DNA of 64,000 nucleotides, taken from contig JAJFJA010000062.1 of NCBI GenBank assembly GCA_021774445.1, forward strand, positions 62,001 through 126,000, read 5' to 3'. Position numbers and translations under genes: made by a program. The DNA is from Alphaproteobacteria bacterium. Lineage in GTDB: Bacteria; Pseudomonadota; Alphaproteobacteria; UBA6615. A model generated the notes under the pieces. The model was not told where the DNA came from, did no database searches, and was given only the letters and a program-made list of their open reading frames with translations. Shown piece after piece: positions 26,092-34,108 of the stretch (positions are counted from its first letter, which is position 1; each line of letters starts with the position of its first letter).

Positions 26092-26816
26092 GCGTAGTTC
26101 TCGAGGTGCGCGACGTCGTCGCCGGATACAGCCCGACCTTGCCGATTCTCAACGGTGTCTCGCTGACCGTCTCGGCCGGCGAGATCGTCACCATCCTCGG
26201 CCCCAACGGCGCCGGAAAATCGACTCTGATCAAGGCCATCGCCGGTGTGGTGAAAATCACCTCGGGCCAAGCCTCGCTGCTCGGCGAAAACCTCGTCGGC
26301 CTGCCCACCCACGAAATGGTACGCACCGGCCTCGCTTATGTCCCGCAAACCGAGAACGTCTTCGCCAAACTCTCTGTTGAAGAGAATCTGGAGATCGGCG
26401 CTTTCACCAATCGTCACGCCTACGTCCGCCAACGCGACCATGTCTTCGGGTTATTCGCGGACTTGGCGCGCCTCCGTCGCTTGCCTGCCGGCAAGCTCTC
26501 CGGCGGTCAGCGTCAAATGGTGGCGGTCGGCCGGGCTTTGATGGCGGATCCCAAGCTTCTCATGCTCGATGAGCCTTCCGCCGGCTTGTCGCCGAAATTG
26601 GCCGAGGTCGTCTTCAGTCAGCTCCGCAAGATCTGCTCGGCCGGCATCACCATTCTGATCGTCGAACAGAACGCCCGTGCCGCGCTGCGCATATCGGATC
26701 GTGGCTACATTCTGGCCGAGGGACAGAACCGCCTCGACGGCGATGCCGGCTCTCTGCTCGACAATCCTAAGGTCGGCGAGCTCTATCTCGGGGCGGGATC
26801 GAGGCTCAACAAATGA
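26088..26816 (+). CDS. livF: HAAT ABC transporter ATP-binding protein LivF type
   Basis: A 242-aa second ATPase of the transporter: Walker A GPNGAGKST, MVRTGLAYVPQTENVF, signature LSGGQRQMVAVGRAL, Walker B LLMLDEPS, and the LivF-type C-terminus ending in a short GSLLDNPKVGELYLG segment. It pairs with LivG to energise the LivHM channel. The start overlaps livG by ATGA, and its stop TGA overlaps the ATG of the following permease gene. Confidence 0.92.
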   Translation: MSVVLEVRDVVAGYSPTLPILNGVSLTVSAGEIVTILGPNGAGKSTLIKAIAGVVKITSGQASLLGENLVGLPTHEMVRTGLAYVPQTENVFAKLSVEENLEIGAFTNRHAYVRQRDHVFGLFADLARLRRLPAGKLSGGQRQMVAVGRALMADPKLLMLDEPSAGLSPKLAEVVFSQLRKICSAGITILIVEQNARAALRISDRGYILAEGQNRLDGDAGSLLDNPKVGELYLGAGSRLNK

Positions 26817-27706
26817 TGCAGTTCGTCGTCGACGGCTTGATCAACGCCTCGCTGATCGCGCTCGGCGCCATCGGTTTGAGCATGACCTACAACATCTTGC
26901 GCTTCGCCAATTTCGCCCAAGGCGAGATTTTGGCAACCGGCGCCTATTTCGCCCTCGCGGTCGTCGTCCTCATTGGCGCCGGGGCAGGGGCCCTGGGCCC
27001 GCTTGCCTTTGGCTGGCCATTGCTGGTCGCCATGGTCTTCGCCATCGTCGCCACCTCACTCGTGGTCTTGGTTGTCGACTGGCTGCTCTTCCGCCCGCTG
27101 CGCAGCAAGAACGCCTCACGCATCACCCTGATTATGGCGGCGTTTGGGTTGTCACTCATCGGCCGCAACGTGATCACCCTGCTTGTCGGCGGCGATCCGC
27201 AATATTTCAGCTTCTATATCCCCAAGGCAATCACCGTGTTTGGCGTGAAGGCGACGCCCGACGAGATCGCCATGTTCGGCATCACCGCCTTGGCGGTGTT
27301 TGTCCTGCACCTCTTCCTGACCCGCACGACCCTTGGCAAATCCATGCGCGCCACTGCCGAGAATCCGACCTTGGCCCAGATCAATGGAATAGACACCCGG
27401 TCTGTCATTCGCTGGACCTGGATCATCGGCGCGTCCTTGGCGGCGATTGCCGGCACCCTGCAGGGGCATACCATTCAGCTTCGGCCCGAGATGGGCTTCG
27501 ACCTGCTACTGCCCATGTTTGCCGCCCTCATCGTCGGTGGCGGTACCAGCATGTATGGCGTCGTCGCCGGCGCATTATTAATCGGCCTCAGTGAGGCCCT
27601 GGCCGTTGGCGTCGGGCTGTCCGCCTATCGCCTTTCTATCGCCTTCATGGTGATGTTGCTTGTCTTGCTGGTCAGGCCCCAGGGGCTATTTGGGGAAAAG
27701 GCATGA
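26813..27706 (+). CDS. livH: HAAT ABC transporter permease LivH type
   Basis: A 297-aa inner-membrane protein with about eight helices. It begins FVVDGLINASLIALGAIGLSMTY, as LivH proteins do, and contains RATAENPTLAQINGID, the coupling-loop motif (E-N-x4-A-x2-N-G-I), and the end LVLLVRPQGLFGEKA. It forms half of the translocation pore. Two consecutive ATG codons open the frame. Its stop overlaps livM by four bases. Confidence 0.9.
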   Translation: MMQFVVDGLINASLIALGAIGLSMTYNILRFANFAQGEILATGAYFALAVVVLIGAGAGALGPLAFGWPLLVAMVFAIVATSLVVLVVDWLLFRPLRSKNASRITLIMAAFGLSLIGRNVITLLVGGDPQYFSFYIPKAITVFGVKATPDEIAMFGITALAVFVLHLFLTRTTLGKSMRATAENPTLAQINGIDTRSVIRWTWIIGASLAAIAGTLQGHTIQLRPEMGFDLLLPMFAALIVGGGTSMYGVVAGALLIGLSEALAVGVGLSAYRLSIAFMVMLLVLLVRPQGLFGEKA

Positions 27707-28665
27707 TCGATCTGCTGTCTTTCCTCGTTTTCTTTTTGATCTTCGCGTCCTTCTATTCGTTGACCTGTCTTGGCCTGAATATGCAATGGGGCTTCACCGG
27801 GCTGTTCAACGTCGGCGTTGCCGGTTTTTTCGCCATTGGCGCCTACACCTCCGCCATCCTCACCGGCCCGGCCTATGACGATACGATCCTCGGCGGTTTC
27901 GGACTGCCGGCGCTTGTCGGCTGGGCTGGCGCTATGATAGCGGCAGGGTTGGCGGCACTATTCATTGGGTTCGTCACCTTGCGCCTGCGCGAGGACTATC
28001 TGGCCATCACCACCTTCGGCATTGCGGTTTCGATTCAGCTCACGGCTTTGAACTTCAAAACGCTCACTCGGGGCGCCGACGGCCTTTATTCGCTGCCAAA
28101 ACCGCTCTCAGGCGTCTCGGACTCAGCGTTCGTTGACAATGCACTGTTCTTGGCTGTGTGCGTCGTCGTTATCGCGATCGTCTATGTTGCCTTGGAACGC
28201 ATGATGCACTCTCCTTGGGGGCGCGTCCTACGTTCAATTCGCGAGGACGAGACGGCGGCGGCGACCCTTGGTAAGAATGTCTTCGGCTACCGGTTGCAGG
28301 CTTTCACCATCGGCTCGGCGATCATGGGCCTCACCGGTGGCCTCTATTCCAGTTTCGTCGGTTTCATCAGCCCCCAGGACTTCCTGCCGATTTTCACCTT
28401 CCAGGTCTACGTCATGTTGATTGTCGGCGGCAGCGGCAACAATCTTGGCGCGATCGTTGGCGGCGTGGTCGTTTGGGGGATTTGGTCCGGCAGCGGCAGC
28501 ATCATTGCCGCGGTGCTCCCGCCTGGCTTGCAGACCCAAGGCGCCGCCGTCCGTATTGTGCTGATCGGTTTGATGCTGATCTTGATTCTTCTGTTTCGCC
28601 CGTCGGGGCTAATTCGAGAGAAGCGCGTCATCTCGGAAGAGGCTATACTCGATCCAGCGAAATAG
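27703..28665 (+). CDS. livM: HAAT ABC transporter permease LivM type
   Basis: A 320-aa inner-membrane protein with 8-10 helices. NMQWGFTGLFNVGVAGFFAIGAYTSAIL is the LivM-type opening segment, RVLRSIREDETAAATLGKN the coupling loop, and FVMLIVGG-like VYVMLIVGGSGNNLGAIVGG the late helix pair; the end reads LLFRPSGLIREKR. It completes the channel with LivH and is the last transporter gene. The SnoaL-like gene starts 17 bp later and may belong to the same transcript. Confidence 0.9.
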   Translation: MIDLLSFLVFFLIFASFYSLTCLGLNMQWGFTGLFNVGVAGFFAIGAYTSAILTGPAYDDTILGGFGLPALVGWAGAMIAAGLAALFIGFVTLRLREDYLAITTFGIAVSIQLTALNFKTLTRGADGLYSLPKPLSGVSDSAFVDNALFLAVCVVVIAIVYVALERMMHSPWGRVLRSIREDETAAATLGKNVFGYRLQAFTIGSAIMGLTGGLYSSFVGFISPQDFLPIFTFQVYVMLIVGGSGNNLGAIVGGVVVWGIWSGSGSIIAAVLPPGLQTQGAAVRIVLIGLMLILILLFRPSGLIREKRVISEEAILDPAK

Positions 28666-28682
28666 AAGTCAGCACCAACGCC

Positions 28683-29093
28683 ATGTCGTTGCATTCCGAC
28701 ACCGCCGCCGAGATCACGCGCCTGCATAAGACCATAGAAGTCTGGACCAGAGGCACGGTCACTGAATCGGATCAGGAATTTGCCGCCTTCGCCAACGTTC
28801 TGGCGCCCAGCTTCACCATCATCAATCCGGACGGCAAAATAGAGAGCCGTGCGAAAGTGGTCAGCCGCTTTCGCGCCAGCCACGGGGCGCGGGCCGGGCA
28901 GGGTTTCAGCATAGAAATCAGTGATGTGAGCCTCGTTCACGATATTGGTGAAGCTGCTCTTCTTTGCTATCAAGAGCATTGGCTCAATCACGGCAAACGC
29001 ACCTCGACGATCCTCGCCACCGTGCTTCTCCGGCGCCAGGAGGACCTGCCGCAGGGCATCACGTGGTTACATTTGCACGAGATTTGGGCGTAG
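28683..29093 (+). CDS. SnoaL/DUF4440-like NTF2-fold protein
   Basis: 136 aa. The arrangement of an N-terminal helix with W and F residues (EVWTRGTVTESDQEFAAFANVLAPSFTIINPDGKIESRAKVV) and later strands (LLCYQEHWLNHGKRTSTILATVLLRR, TWLHLHEIWA) fits the NTF2-like fold used by small lyases, isomerases and enzyme partners. No catalytic residues can be named with confidence. The ATG at 28683 was chosen because it lies 17 bp after livM and starts the fold; the longer reading overlaps livM. It may help process the imported compound. Confidence 0.6.
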   Translation: MSLHSDTAAEITRLHKTIEVWTRGTVTESDQEFAAFANVLAPSFTIINPDGKIESRAKVVSRFRASHGARAGQGFSIEISDVSLVHDIGEAALLCYQEHWLNHGKRTSTILATVLLRRQEDLPQGITWLHLHEIWA

Positions 29094-29190
29094 CCTCATC
29101 GCGTGACAGGCAGCGAACGTGAAGTCGACTGCCTGACGGCGCCGTCTGGCTCGAGGCTGCCCGATTCTTGACGAACCGGAGTTACAGGCG

Positions 29191-29556
29191 ATGGAGCGTA
29201 GAGCGGTCAACCTGAGAGAAAAACTGGCCCTTGTTGACGAGCAATGGACGCCAAAGGTCGTTGCCGAAATGAACGACTACCAATTCAAGGTCGTCAAGTT
29301 GACGGGCGATTTCATCTGGCACGACCACCCGGAGACTGACGAAACATTCATAGTTCTAGAAGGGCAGTTGCGGATCGATCTCAGGGAGGGCCCGGTGCAT
29401 GTCTCAGCAGGCGAGATGTATGTCGTACCCAAGGGGGTTGAGCACAAGCCTTACGCCGAGAAAGAGGTCAAAGTAATGCTCATCGAACCGCGCGGCATCC
29501 TGAACACCGGCCATGAAGGCGGCGATGCCACCGCGGAAAATGACGTGTGGATCTAG
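29191..29556 (+). CDS. small cupin-domain protein
   Basis: A 121-aa single cupin. Motif 1 is WHDHPETDETFIVLEGQLRI (metal ligands His, His, Glu) and motif 2 is AGEMYVVPKGVEHKPYA (His), so the metal site looks complete. Such proteins act as metal-dependent isomerases or dioxygenases, or as binding proteins; the role here is unknown. A GGAG-like site precedes the ATG. It lies alone downstream of the transporter operon on the same strand. Confidence 0.8.
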   Translation: MERRAVNLREKLALVDEQWTPKVVAEMNDYQFKVVKLTGDFIWHDHPETDETFIVLEGQLRIDLREGPVHVSAGEMYVVPKGVEHKPYAEKEVKVMLIEPRGILNTGHEGGDATAENDVWI

Positions 29557-29601
29557 TTCGGAACATGGCAAGCGGCATCGGAAATCCACGCAAGCGACCC
29601 G

Positions 29602-30219
29602 ATGAACTATTGGCCTGAGATCTTCGTCGCCTATTCCGCCTATGTCGTGGCAACGGCCAGCCCGGGTCCGGCGAACCTCGCCATCGTCGCGACCTCCGCC
29701 GGCGCCGGGCGCCGGGCCGGAGTTCAAACCGCCATCGGCGTCATGGGTGGTTCGCTTGTGTGGAGCAATCTGACGGCATTCGGTCTTGCAGCAATATTAA
29801 GTCAGGTCGCATGGCTCCTGATCGCGCTCAAGATCGCTGGCGGATTGTATCTGCTCTGGTTGGCCGCCAAATCGTTCCGCTCCGCGATCCTTGGCACTCA
29901 GCGAGGCACCGCGATCGCGGCACCGGCGCTCGGTTATTACGCGCGCGGTTTCGCCATCCACATGACCAATCCCAAGGCTGTGTTCGCTTGGATCGCCATC
30001 ATCACGCTCGGTCTGCGCGAGGGCGCCCCGTTTTGGGTGGCCGGCGCCATCGTCGCCGGCTGCACCATGCTCGGCATCCTCATCTTTGGCGCTTATGCGC
30101 TGGCGTTCTCAACCAACCGTATGATGCGGCTCCATCTGGCCGCACGACGCCCGATCGACGGCATCGTTGGCCTCCTATTTGCCGGCTTCGGCATCAAACT
30201 GCTGACGGCCCGCCTTTAG
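29602..30219 (+). CDS. LysE/RhtB-family amino-acid exporter
   Basis: A 205-aa inner-membrane protein with six predicted helices. ASPGPANLAIVATSAGAGRRAG is the diagnostic LysE/RhtB N-terminal segment, and GFAIHMTNPKAVFAWIAII is the conserved middle (N-P-K). It is expected to export amino acids or analogues, a safety valve matching the importer just upstream. It begins 45 bp after the cupin stop and may share its transcript. Confidence 0.88.
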   Translation: MNYWPEIFVAYSAYVVATASPGPANLAIVATSAGAGRRAGVQTAIGVMGGSLVWSNLTAFGLAAILSQVAWLLIALKIAGGLYLLWLAAKSFRSAILGTQRGTAIAAPALGYYARGFAIHMTNPKAVFAWIAIITLGLREGAPFWVAGAIVAGCTMLGILIFGAYALAFSTNRMMRLHLAARRPIDGIVGLLFAGFGIKLLTARL

Positions 30220-30251
30220 CGGCGGCGCTGAGTATCGCTCCACCCATGTTG

Positions 30252-30280
30252 CAAGTATGGATAACAACCTCCAAGTATGG
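30252..30280. repeat. 9-bp direct repeat upstream of phhA
   Basis: CAAGTATGG occurs at 30252-30260 and 30272-30280, exactly 20 bp apart, in the 185-bp region before phhA. The two-turn spacing suits two protomers of a regulator on one DNA face; this is inference only. Confidence 0.4.
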
Positions 30281-30404
30281 CACTGGCGAGCCATAGAAAA
30301 GTAACGATATGCCGCTAAACATAGCAACCAAATGACACGCTGCGTGGCGTAGTCTAAGGCCGACAGGGGGCGAGTGGAGACGGGCGCAGAAGCTGGAGAT
30401 CTTC

Positions 30405-31256
30405 ATGACTGCCGTGCAACAGGATCGCGCAATACCGCAACATCGATCTGACTTTACCATCGACCAGGGCTGGGAAGCCTATACCGACGCCGAACACGCC
30501 GTCTGGCGCACCCTCTACGCCCGCCAGGAAAAGCTGTTGCCCGGCCGTGTCTTACCGGCGTATTTGCAGGGTTTACGGGAACTGCCTATAGCCGCCGAAG
30601 GAATTCCCGATTTCCGCCGCCTCAGCGAGAGCCTCATGCGGGCCACCGGCTGGCAAGTCGTGGCCGTGCCGGGTCTGATCCCAGAAGAAGCATTCTTCGA
30701 GCATCTCGCCAATCGCCGGTTTCCCGCCGGCAATTTCATCCGCCGCCCCGATCAGCTCGATTACCTCGAGGAACCCGACGTTTTCCACGACGTATTCGGC
30801 CATGTTCCGCTGCTAATGGATCCGGTTTTCGCCGATTATATGGAAGCTTATGGCAAAGGCGGCCTCCGGGCCATGAAGCTCGATGTGCTCGATAATCTGG
30901 CACGTCTCTATTGGTACACCGTCGAGTTCGGTCTCATCGACACCGCCGAGGGCATGCGCATCTATGGTGCCGGCATTGTCTCATCGCGAACCGAAACCGC
31001 CTTCAGTCTCGGGTCGAATTCCCCGAACCGCATCGCCTTTGATCTCGAACGGGTTTTGCGCAGTAACTACCGGATCGACGACTTTCAACAGACTTACTTC
31101 GTCATCGATAGCGTCCAGTCGCTGCTCGATCTGGCCAACCAGGATTTTGCCCCGATCTATGCCCGGATCAAGGCCATGCCGGAACTTCAGGCCGGTGAAA
31201 TTCTCCCCACTGATAAGATCATCACCCGCGGCACCGGCACCTATCACGCGGCCTGA
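30405..31256 (+). CDS. phhA: phenylalanine 4-monooxygenase
   Basis: A 283-aa monomeric bacterial phenylalanine hydroxylase that turns phenylalanine into tyrosine with oxygen and a pterin. The iron ligands are visible as H128 and H133 in FHDVFGHVP and E174 in YWYTVEFGL, with the same spacing as the Chromobacterium enzyme. The pterin/substrate region GIVSSRTETAFSL and the C-terminal QTYFVIDS are present. No N-terminal ACT domain is found, as usual in bacteria. No pterin-recycling gene (phhB) is nearby. It converges on the cco cluster, its stop lying 10 bp from ccoS. Confidence 0.95.
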   Translation: MTAVQQDRAIPQHRSDFTIDQGWEAYTDAEHAVWRTLYARQEKLLPGRVLPAYLQGLRELPIAAEGIPDFRRLSESLMRATGWQVVAVPGLIPEEAFFEHLANRRFPAGNFIRRPDQLDYLEEPDVFHDVFGHVPLLMDPVFADYMEAYGKGGLRAMKLDVLDNLARLYWYTVEFGLIDTAEGMRIYGAGIVSSRTETAFSLGSNSPNRIAFDLERVLRSNYRIDDFQQTYFVIDSVQSLLDLANQDFAPIYARIKAMPELQAGEILPTDKIITRGTGTYHAA

Positions 31257-31266
31257 AGCCGGCCGG

Positions 31267-31416
31267 TCAGTCCAGATCATCCTCGTCGAGCAGAATCCGC
31301 TGGGCGGCCCCGTCCATGTCGTCGAACTGACCCGAGCGCAATGCCCACAAGAATGCGGCGAGCCCGGCCAGTCCGAGCATTAAGGCGATCGGGATCAGCA
31401 GCAATAATCCGCTCAT
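31267..31416 (-). CDS. ccoS: cbb3 oxidase maturation protein CcoS
   Basis: A 49-aa protein: one membrane helix (LLLLIPIALMLGLAGLAAFLWAL) followed by SGQFDD and an acidic tail (ILLDEDDLD), the CcoS signature. CcoS helps insert cofactors (haem and copper) into the cbb3 catalytic subunit. Its ATG overlaps the ccoI stop by four bases (ATGA), which confirms the reading of this small gene. It is the last gene of the ccoNOQPGHIS series. Confidence 0.9.
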   Translation of the reverse strand: MSGLLLLIPIALMLGLAGLAAFLWALRSGQFDDMDGAAQRILLDEDDLD

Positions 31417-33620
31417 GCCCGCCGCCTCAGGCCCAGCCTCAGGGCGTTGCCGACCACCACCAGCGATGAGGTGGACATCGCCAGCGCCGCGAACAGCGGC
31501 GTCACAAAACCCAGAACCGCCAGCGGTATGGTGACGGCGTTGTAGCCGAACGCCAGGCCAAAATTCTGCTTCACGAGGCGATCCGCGCGCCGTGCCACCG
31601 TCAACAGATCGACGACCGGCGCCAACCGCTGGCCTTGAAAGATCGCGTCCGCGGCCGTCTGACTGATATCGGCCGCTGTCGAGGGCGAGAGGGAAACATA
31701 AGCCGCCGCAAGGGCAGGGGCGTCGTTGATCCCGTCGCCGACCATCAGGACCCGCCGCCCGGCCGTCGCCAGCATTTCAAGGGCCGCTACCTTGTCCGCT
31801 GGCTTCATGGCGCCCTGCCAAGCTTCGACCCCGAGCCGCGCCGCCACGTCCGCCACCGTTTCCCGACGGTCGCCCGACATCAGTCTAATTTCGAAACCGC
31901 GCTCCTTTAGCGCCGCCACGGCTTCTGCCGCGTCAGCCCGCGGTTCATCGGCAAAACCGAAGCAAGTCGGTGCGGCGCCCGGACGTTGCAGCCAGAGTTC
32001 CGGCCCCGCCGCCGGTGACGTGTCGCCGACCCCGCACCAGTCGCGGCTGCCCAATCTAACCTCGCCGTCGGCCGTTTCGAGCACCAGACCGCTTCCCGGA
32101 ACCTCCCGGACCCCTGCTGCCGGGGATGCCGCCGGCGCGGCTCGAGACAAGGCCCGTGCCAAAGGATGCCGGCTGGCGCTGGCGAGACGGGCGGCTATGT
32201 TAAGGTCCGCCTCGCTAGCGCTGCCTTGTAGTACGAGCCGTCCTTCGGTGAGGGTGCCGGTTTTGTCGAACACCACTGTGTCGACCTGCGCCAAACGCTC
32301 CAATGCCGTCGCTGACTTGAGCAGGATACCCTGCCGCATCAGCCGTCCGCTCGCCACGACTTGCACCACCGGCACCGCCAACGCCAGGGCGCAAGGGCAG
32401 GTGATAATCAGCACCGCCACGGCAATGAGCAGCGCCGGTTGCCAGGCCAGACCGCCGAACAGCAGCCAGCCCAGGAACGTTGCCAGTGCCAGCCCATGCA
32501 CAACCGGCGCATACAGGCGAGCAACGCGATCTGCCAGCGCGACAAAGCGGGCGCGTCGCTGTTCCGCAACTTCGAGCAGCCGCACAATTTCCGCCAGCAG
32601 CGTACCCTCGCCAACCGCCCGCACCGAAAGGGTTAAGGGCACGCCGATATTGAGGGTCCCGGCATACACGTCATCGCCCGGCGTCACCTTGGCAGGGTGT
32701 GTTTCGCCGCTGATCAGGCTGCTGTCGATCTCGGATCGCCCGCTAAGCACGACACCATCTGCCGGTATGCGCTCGCCGGCGGTCACCAGCAGCCGCATCC
32801 CGGTGCTGACCTGCTCGACGGGCAGACCATAGGCTTGGCCATCTTCCGTCAAAGCGGTGACGGCCCGCGTCCCCAGGGCCAGCAGCCGTGACGCCGTCTC
32901 CCGCGCCTTTCCCCGGGCCCGGTTGTCGAGATACCGCCCCAACAGCAAAAAGAACAGCAGCGCCACCGCGGAATCGAAGTAGGTGTGCGGTCCGCCGCGG
33001 ACTGTCTCGAACAAGCTCATGCCGGAGGTCAGTAGGATTGCCAGCGAGATCGGCACATCCATATTCGTGCCCCAGCCGCGCAAGGCTCGGGTCGCCGAAT
33101 AGAAGAACGGCCGACCGGAATAGGTTATCGCTGGCAGGGCGATGAGAGCTGAGAACCAATGCAGTAGATCGCGGGTCGCGGGGCCCATGCCCTGGCCGTG
33201 ACCGGCCCAGACGGCAATTGAGAGCAGCATGACGTTCGCGGCGGCAAATCCGGCAATCGCCATGCTCCGCAGCAATACCCGATCCTCCCCGTGGCTACCG
33301 GAGATATCAGCCTCCCGCAACGGCACGACACGGTAGCCAAGCCTGGAGACGAGGCTGACCAATTCGTTTGCGCGCGCCTTACCACCTCGCCACACCAATG
33401 TCAGTCGCCGGGTTGAAAGGTTTAGTCGCGCGGTTTCCACATCCGCTTGGCTTCGCAGCGCACGTTCGATGCGGGCGATGCAGCCGCCGCAATGCGCGCC
33501 TTCGACCAACAACAGCAGTTTGTGTATCCCGTCGGAGCAGCCCTCCGCGTAACCCGCATAGTCGACGCCTGGATCGTCCGGGTCGCGAACGTCTGCTGCG
33601 CGGGTGTCGGCAAGTGTCAC
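31413..33620 (-). CDS. ccoI: copper-transporting P-type ATPase for cbb3 assembly
   Basis: 735 aa from the GTG at 33620, which overlaps the ccoH stop as GTGA. It carries an N-terminal metal-binding domain (GAHCGGC), membrane helices, the ion-site motif TCPCALALAVP, the phosphorylation site DKTGTLTEG, and the hinge GDGINDAPALA. CcoI delivers copper to the CuB site of the oxidase. The frame is open 72 bases further upstream, but that would overlap ccoH heavily. Position and order match other alphaproteobacterial fix/cco clusters. Confidence 0.93.
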   Translation of the reverse strand: MTLADTRAADVRDPDDPGVDYAGYAEGCSDGIHKLLLLVEGAHCGGCIARIERALRSQADVETARLNLSTRRLTLVWRGGKARANELVSLVSRLGYRVVPLREADISGSHGEDRVLLRSMAIAGFAAANVMLLSIAVWAGHGQGMGPATRDLLHWFSALIALPAITYSGRPFFYSATRALRGWGTNMDVPISLAILLTSGMSLFETVRGGPHTYFDSAVALLFFLLLGRYLDNRARGKARETASRLLALGTRAVTALTEDGQAYGLPVEQVSTGMRLLVTAGERIPADGVVLSGRSEIDSSLISGETHPAKVTPGDDVYAGTLNIGVPLTLSVRAVGEGTLLAEIVRLLEVAEQRRARFVALADRVARLYAPVVHGLALATFLGWLLFGGLAWQPALLIAVAVLIITCPCALALAVPVVQVVASGRLMRQGILLKSATALERLAQVDTVVFDKTGTLTEGRLVLQGSASEADLNIAARLASASRHPLARALSRAAPAASPAAGVREVPGSGLVLETADGEVRLGSRDWCGVGDTSPAAGPELWLQRPGAAPTCFGFADEPRADAAEAVAALKERGFEIRLMSGDRRETVADVAARLGVEAWQGAMKPADKVAALEMLATAGRRVLMVGDGINDAPALAAAYVSLSPSTAADISQTAADAIFQGQRLAPVVDLLTVARRADRLVKQNFGLAFGYNAVTIPLAVLGFVTPLFAALAMSTSSLVVVGNALRLGLRRRA

Positions 33621-34108
33621 CGCTCCGCCACCACCCGCTGCGTCGCTTGAAAGGCCTTGCCGTCGCGTCTCGCCGCTACCTTCACATCCCAAAGCCCGGC
33701 AAGGGGAAGGTCGACCTCTGCTTGGTAGCGCCCGCGTTCGAGCTCCCGCATCTCCACGGTCAGGTCGCTCCCGGTATGGGTCGGCCTGACAAAAAGCGCG
33801 CTGACCTTCGCCCCGTACAGTGGCGCCCCGTTCTTATCGGCCAATGAAACCTCTAATACGGCACGCTCGCCGGCGCCCGCCGTCAGAACAATGGACGATT
33901 GCCAGCCCAACTGGTCTTGTGCTCTTGCCGCCGCCAACGCGACATTATAGCTGACCCCCTTGCGATAGGCGTCGTCGGTTTCCAAACCGGTCCAGGACGT
34001 CGCTGCGAACACCACGAGGATCACGTTCGCGGTCAGCACCACCAGAAATCCCCCTACGAAGACCCAAGGGATCCACCAGTCCGCGCGTTTTTGGGCTCGG
34101 TCGCTCAC
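33617..34108 (-). CDS. ccoH: cbb3 oxidase assembly protein CcoH/FixH
   Basis: A 163-aa protein with a single N-terminal membrane helix (WVFVGGFLVVLTANVILVVFAATS) followed by YRKGVSYNVALAAARAQDQLGW, a characteristic FixH segment, and a periplasmic beta-rich domain ending GLWDVKVAARRDGKAFQATQRV. It is needed for stable assembly of cbb3 oxidase. GTG starts the gene within the last codons of ccoG (GTGA), and its stop in turn overlaps the ccoI GTG: two consecutive coupled junctions. Confidence 0.9.
   Translation of the reverse strand: MSDRAQKRADWWIPWVFVGGFLVVLTANVILVVFAATSWTGLETDDAYRKGVSYNVALAAARAQDQLGWQSSIVLTAGAGERAVLEVSLADKNGAPLYGAKVSALFVRPTHTGSDLTVEMRELERGRYQAEVDLPLAGLWDVKVAARRDGKAFQATQRVVAER

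Noticed and set aside
31726..32832. 368-codon open frame on the plus strand
   Set aside because: It is antisense to ccoI and has a low-complexity Ser/Ala/Arg composition with no domain.
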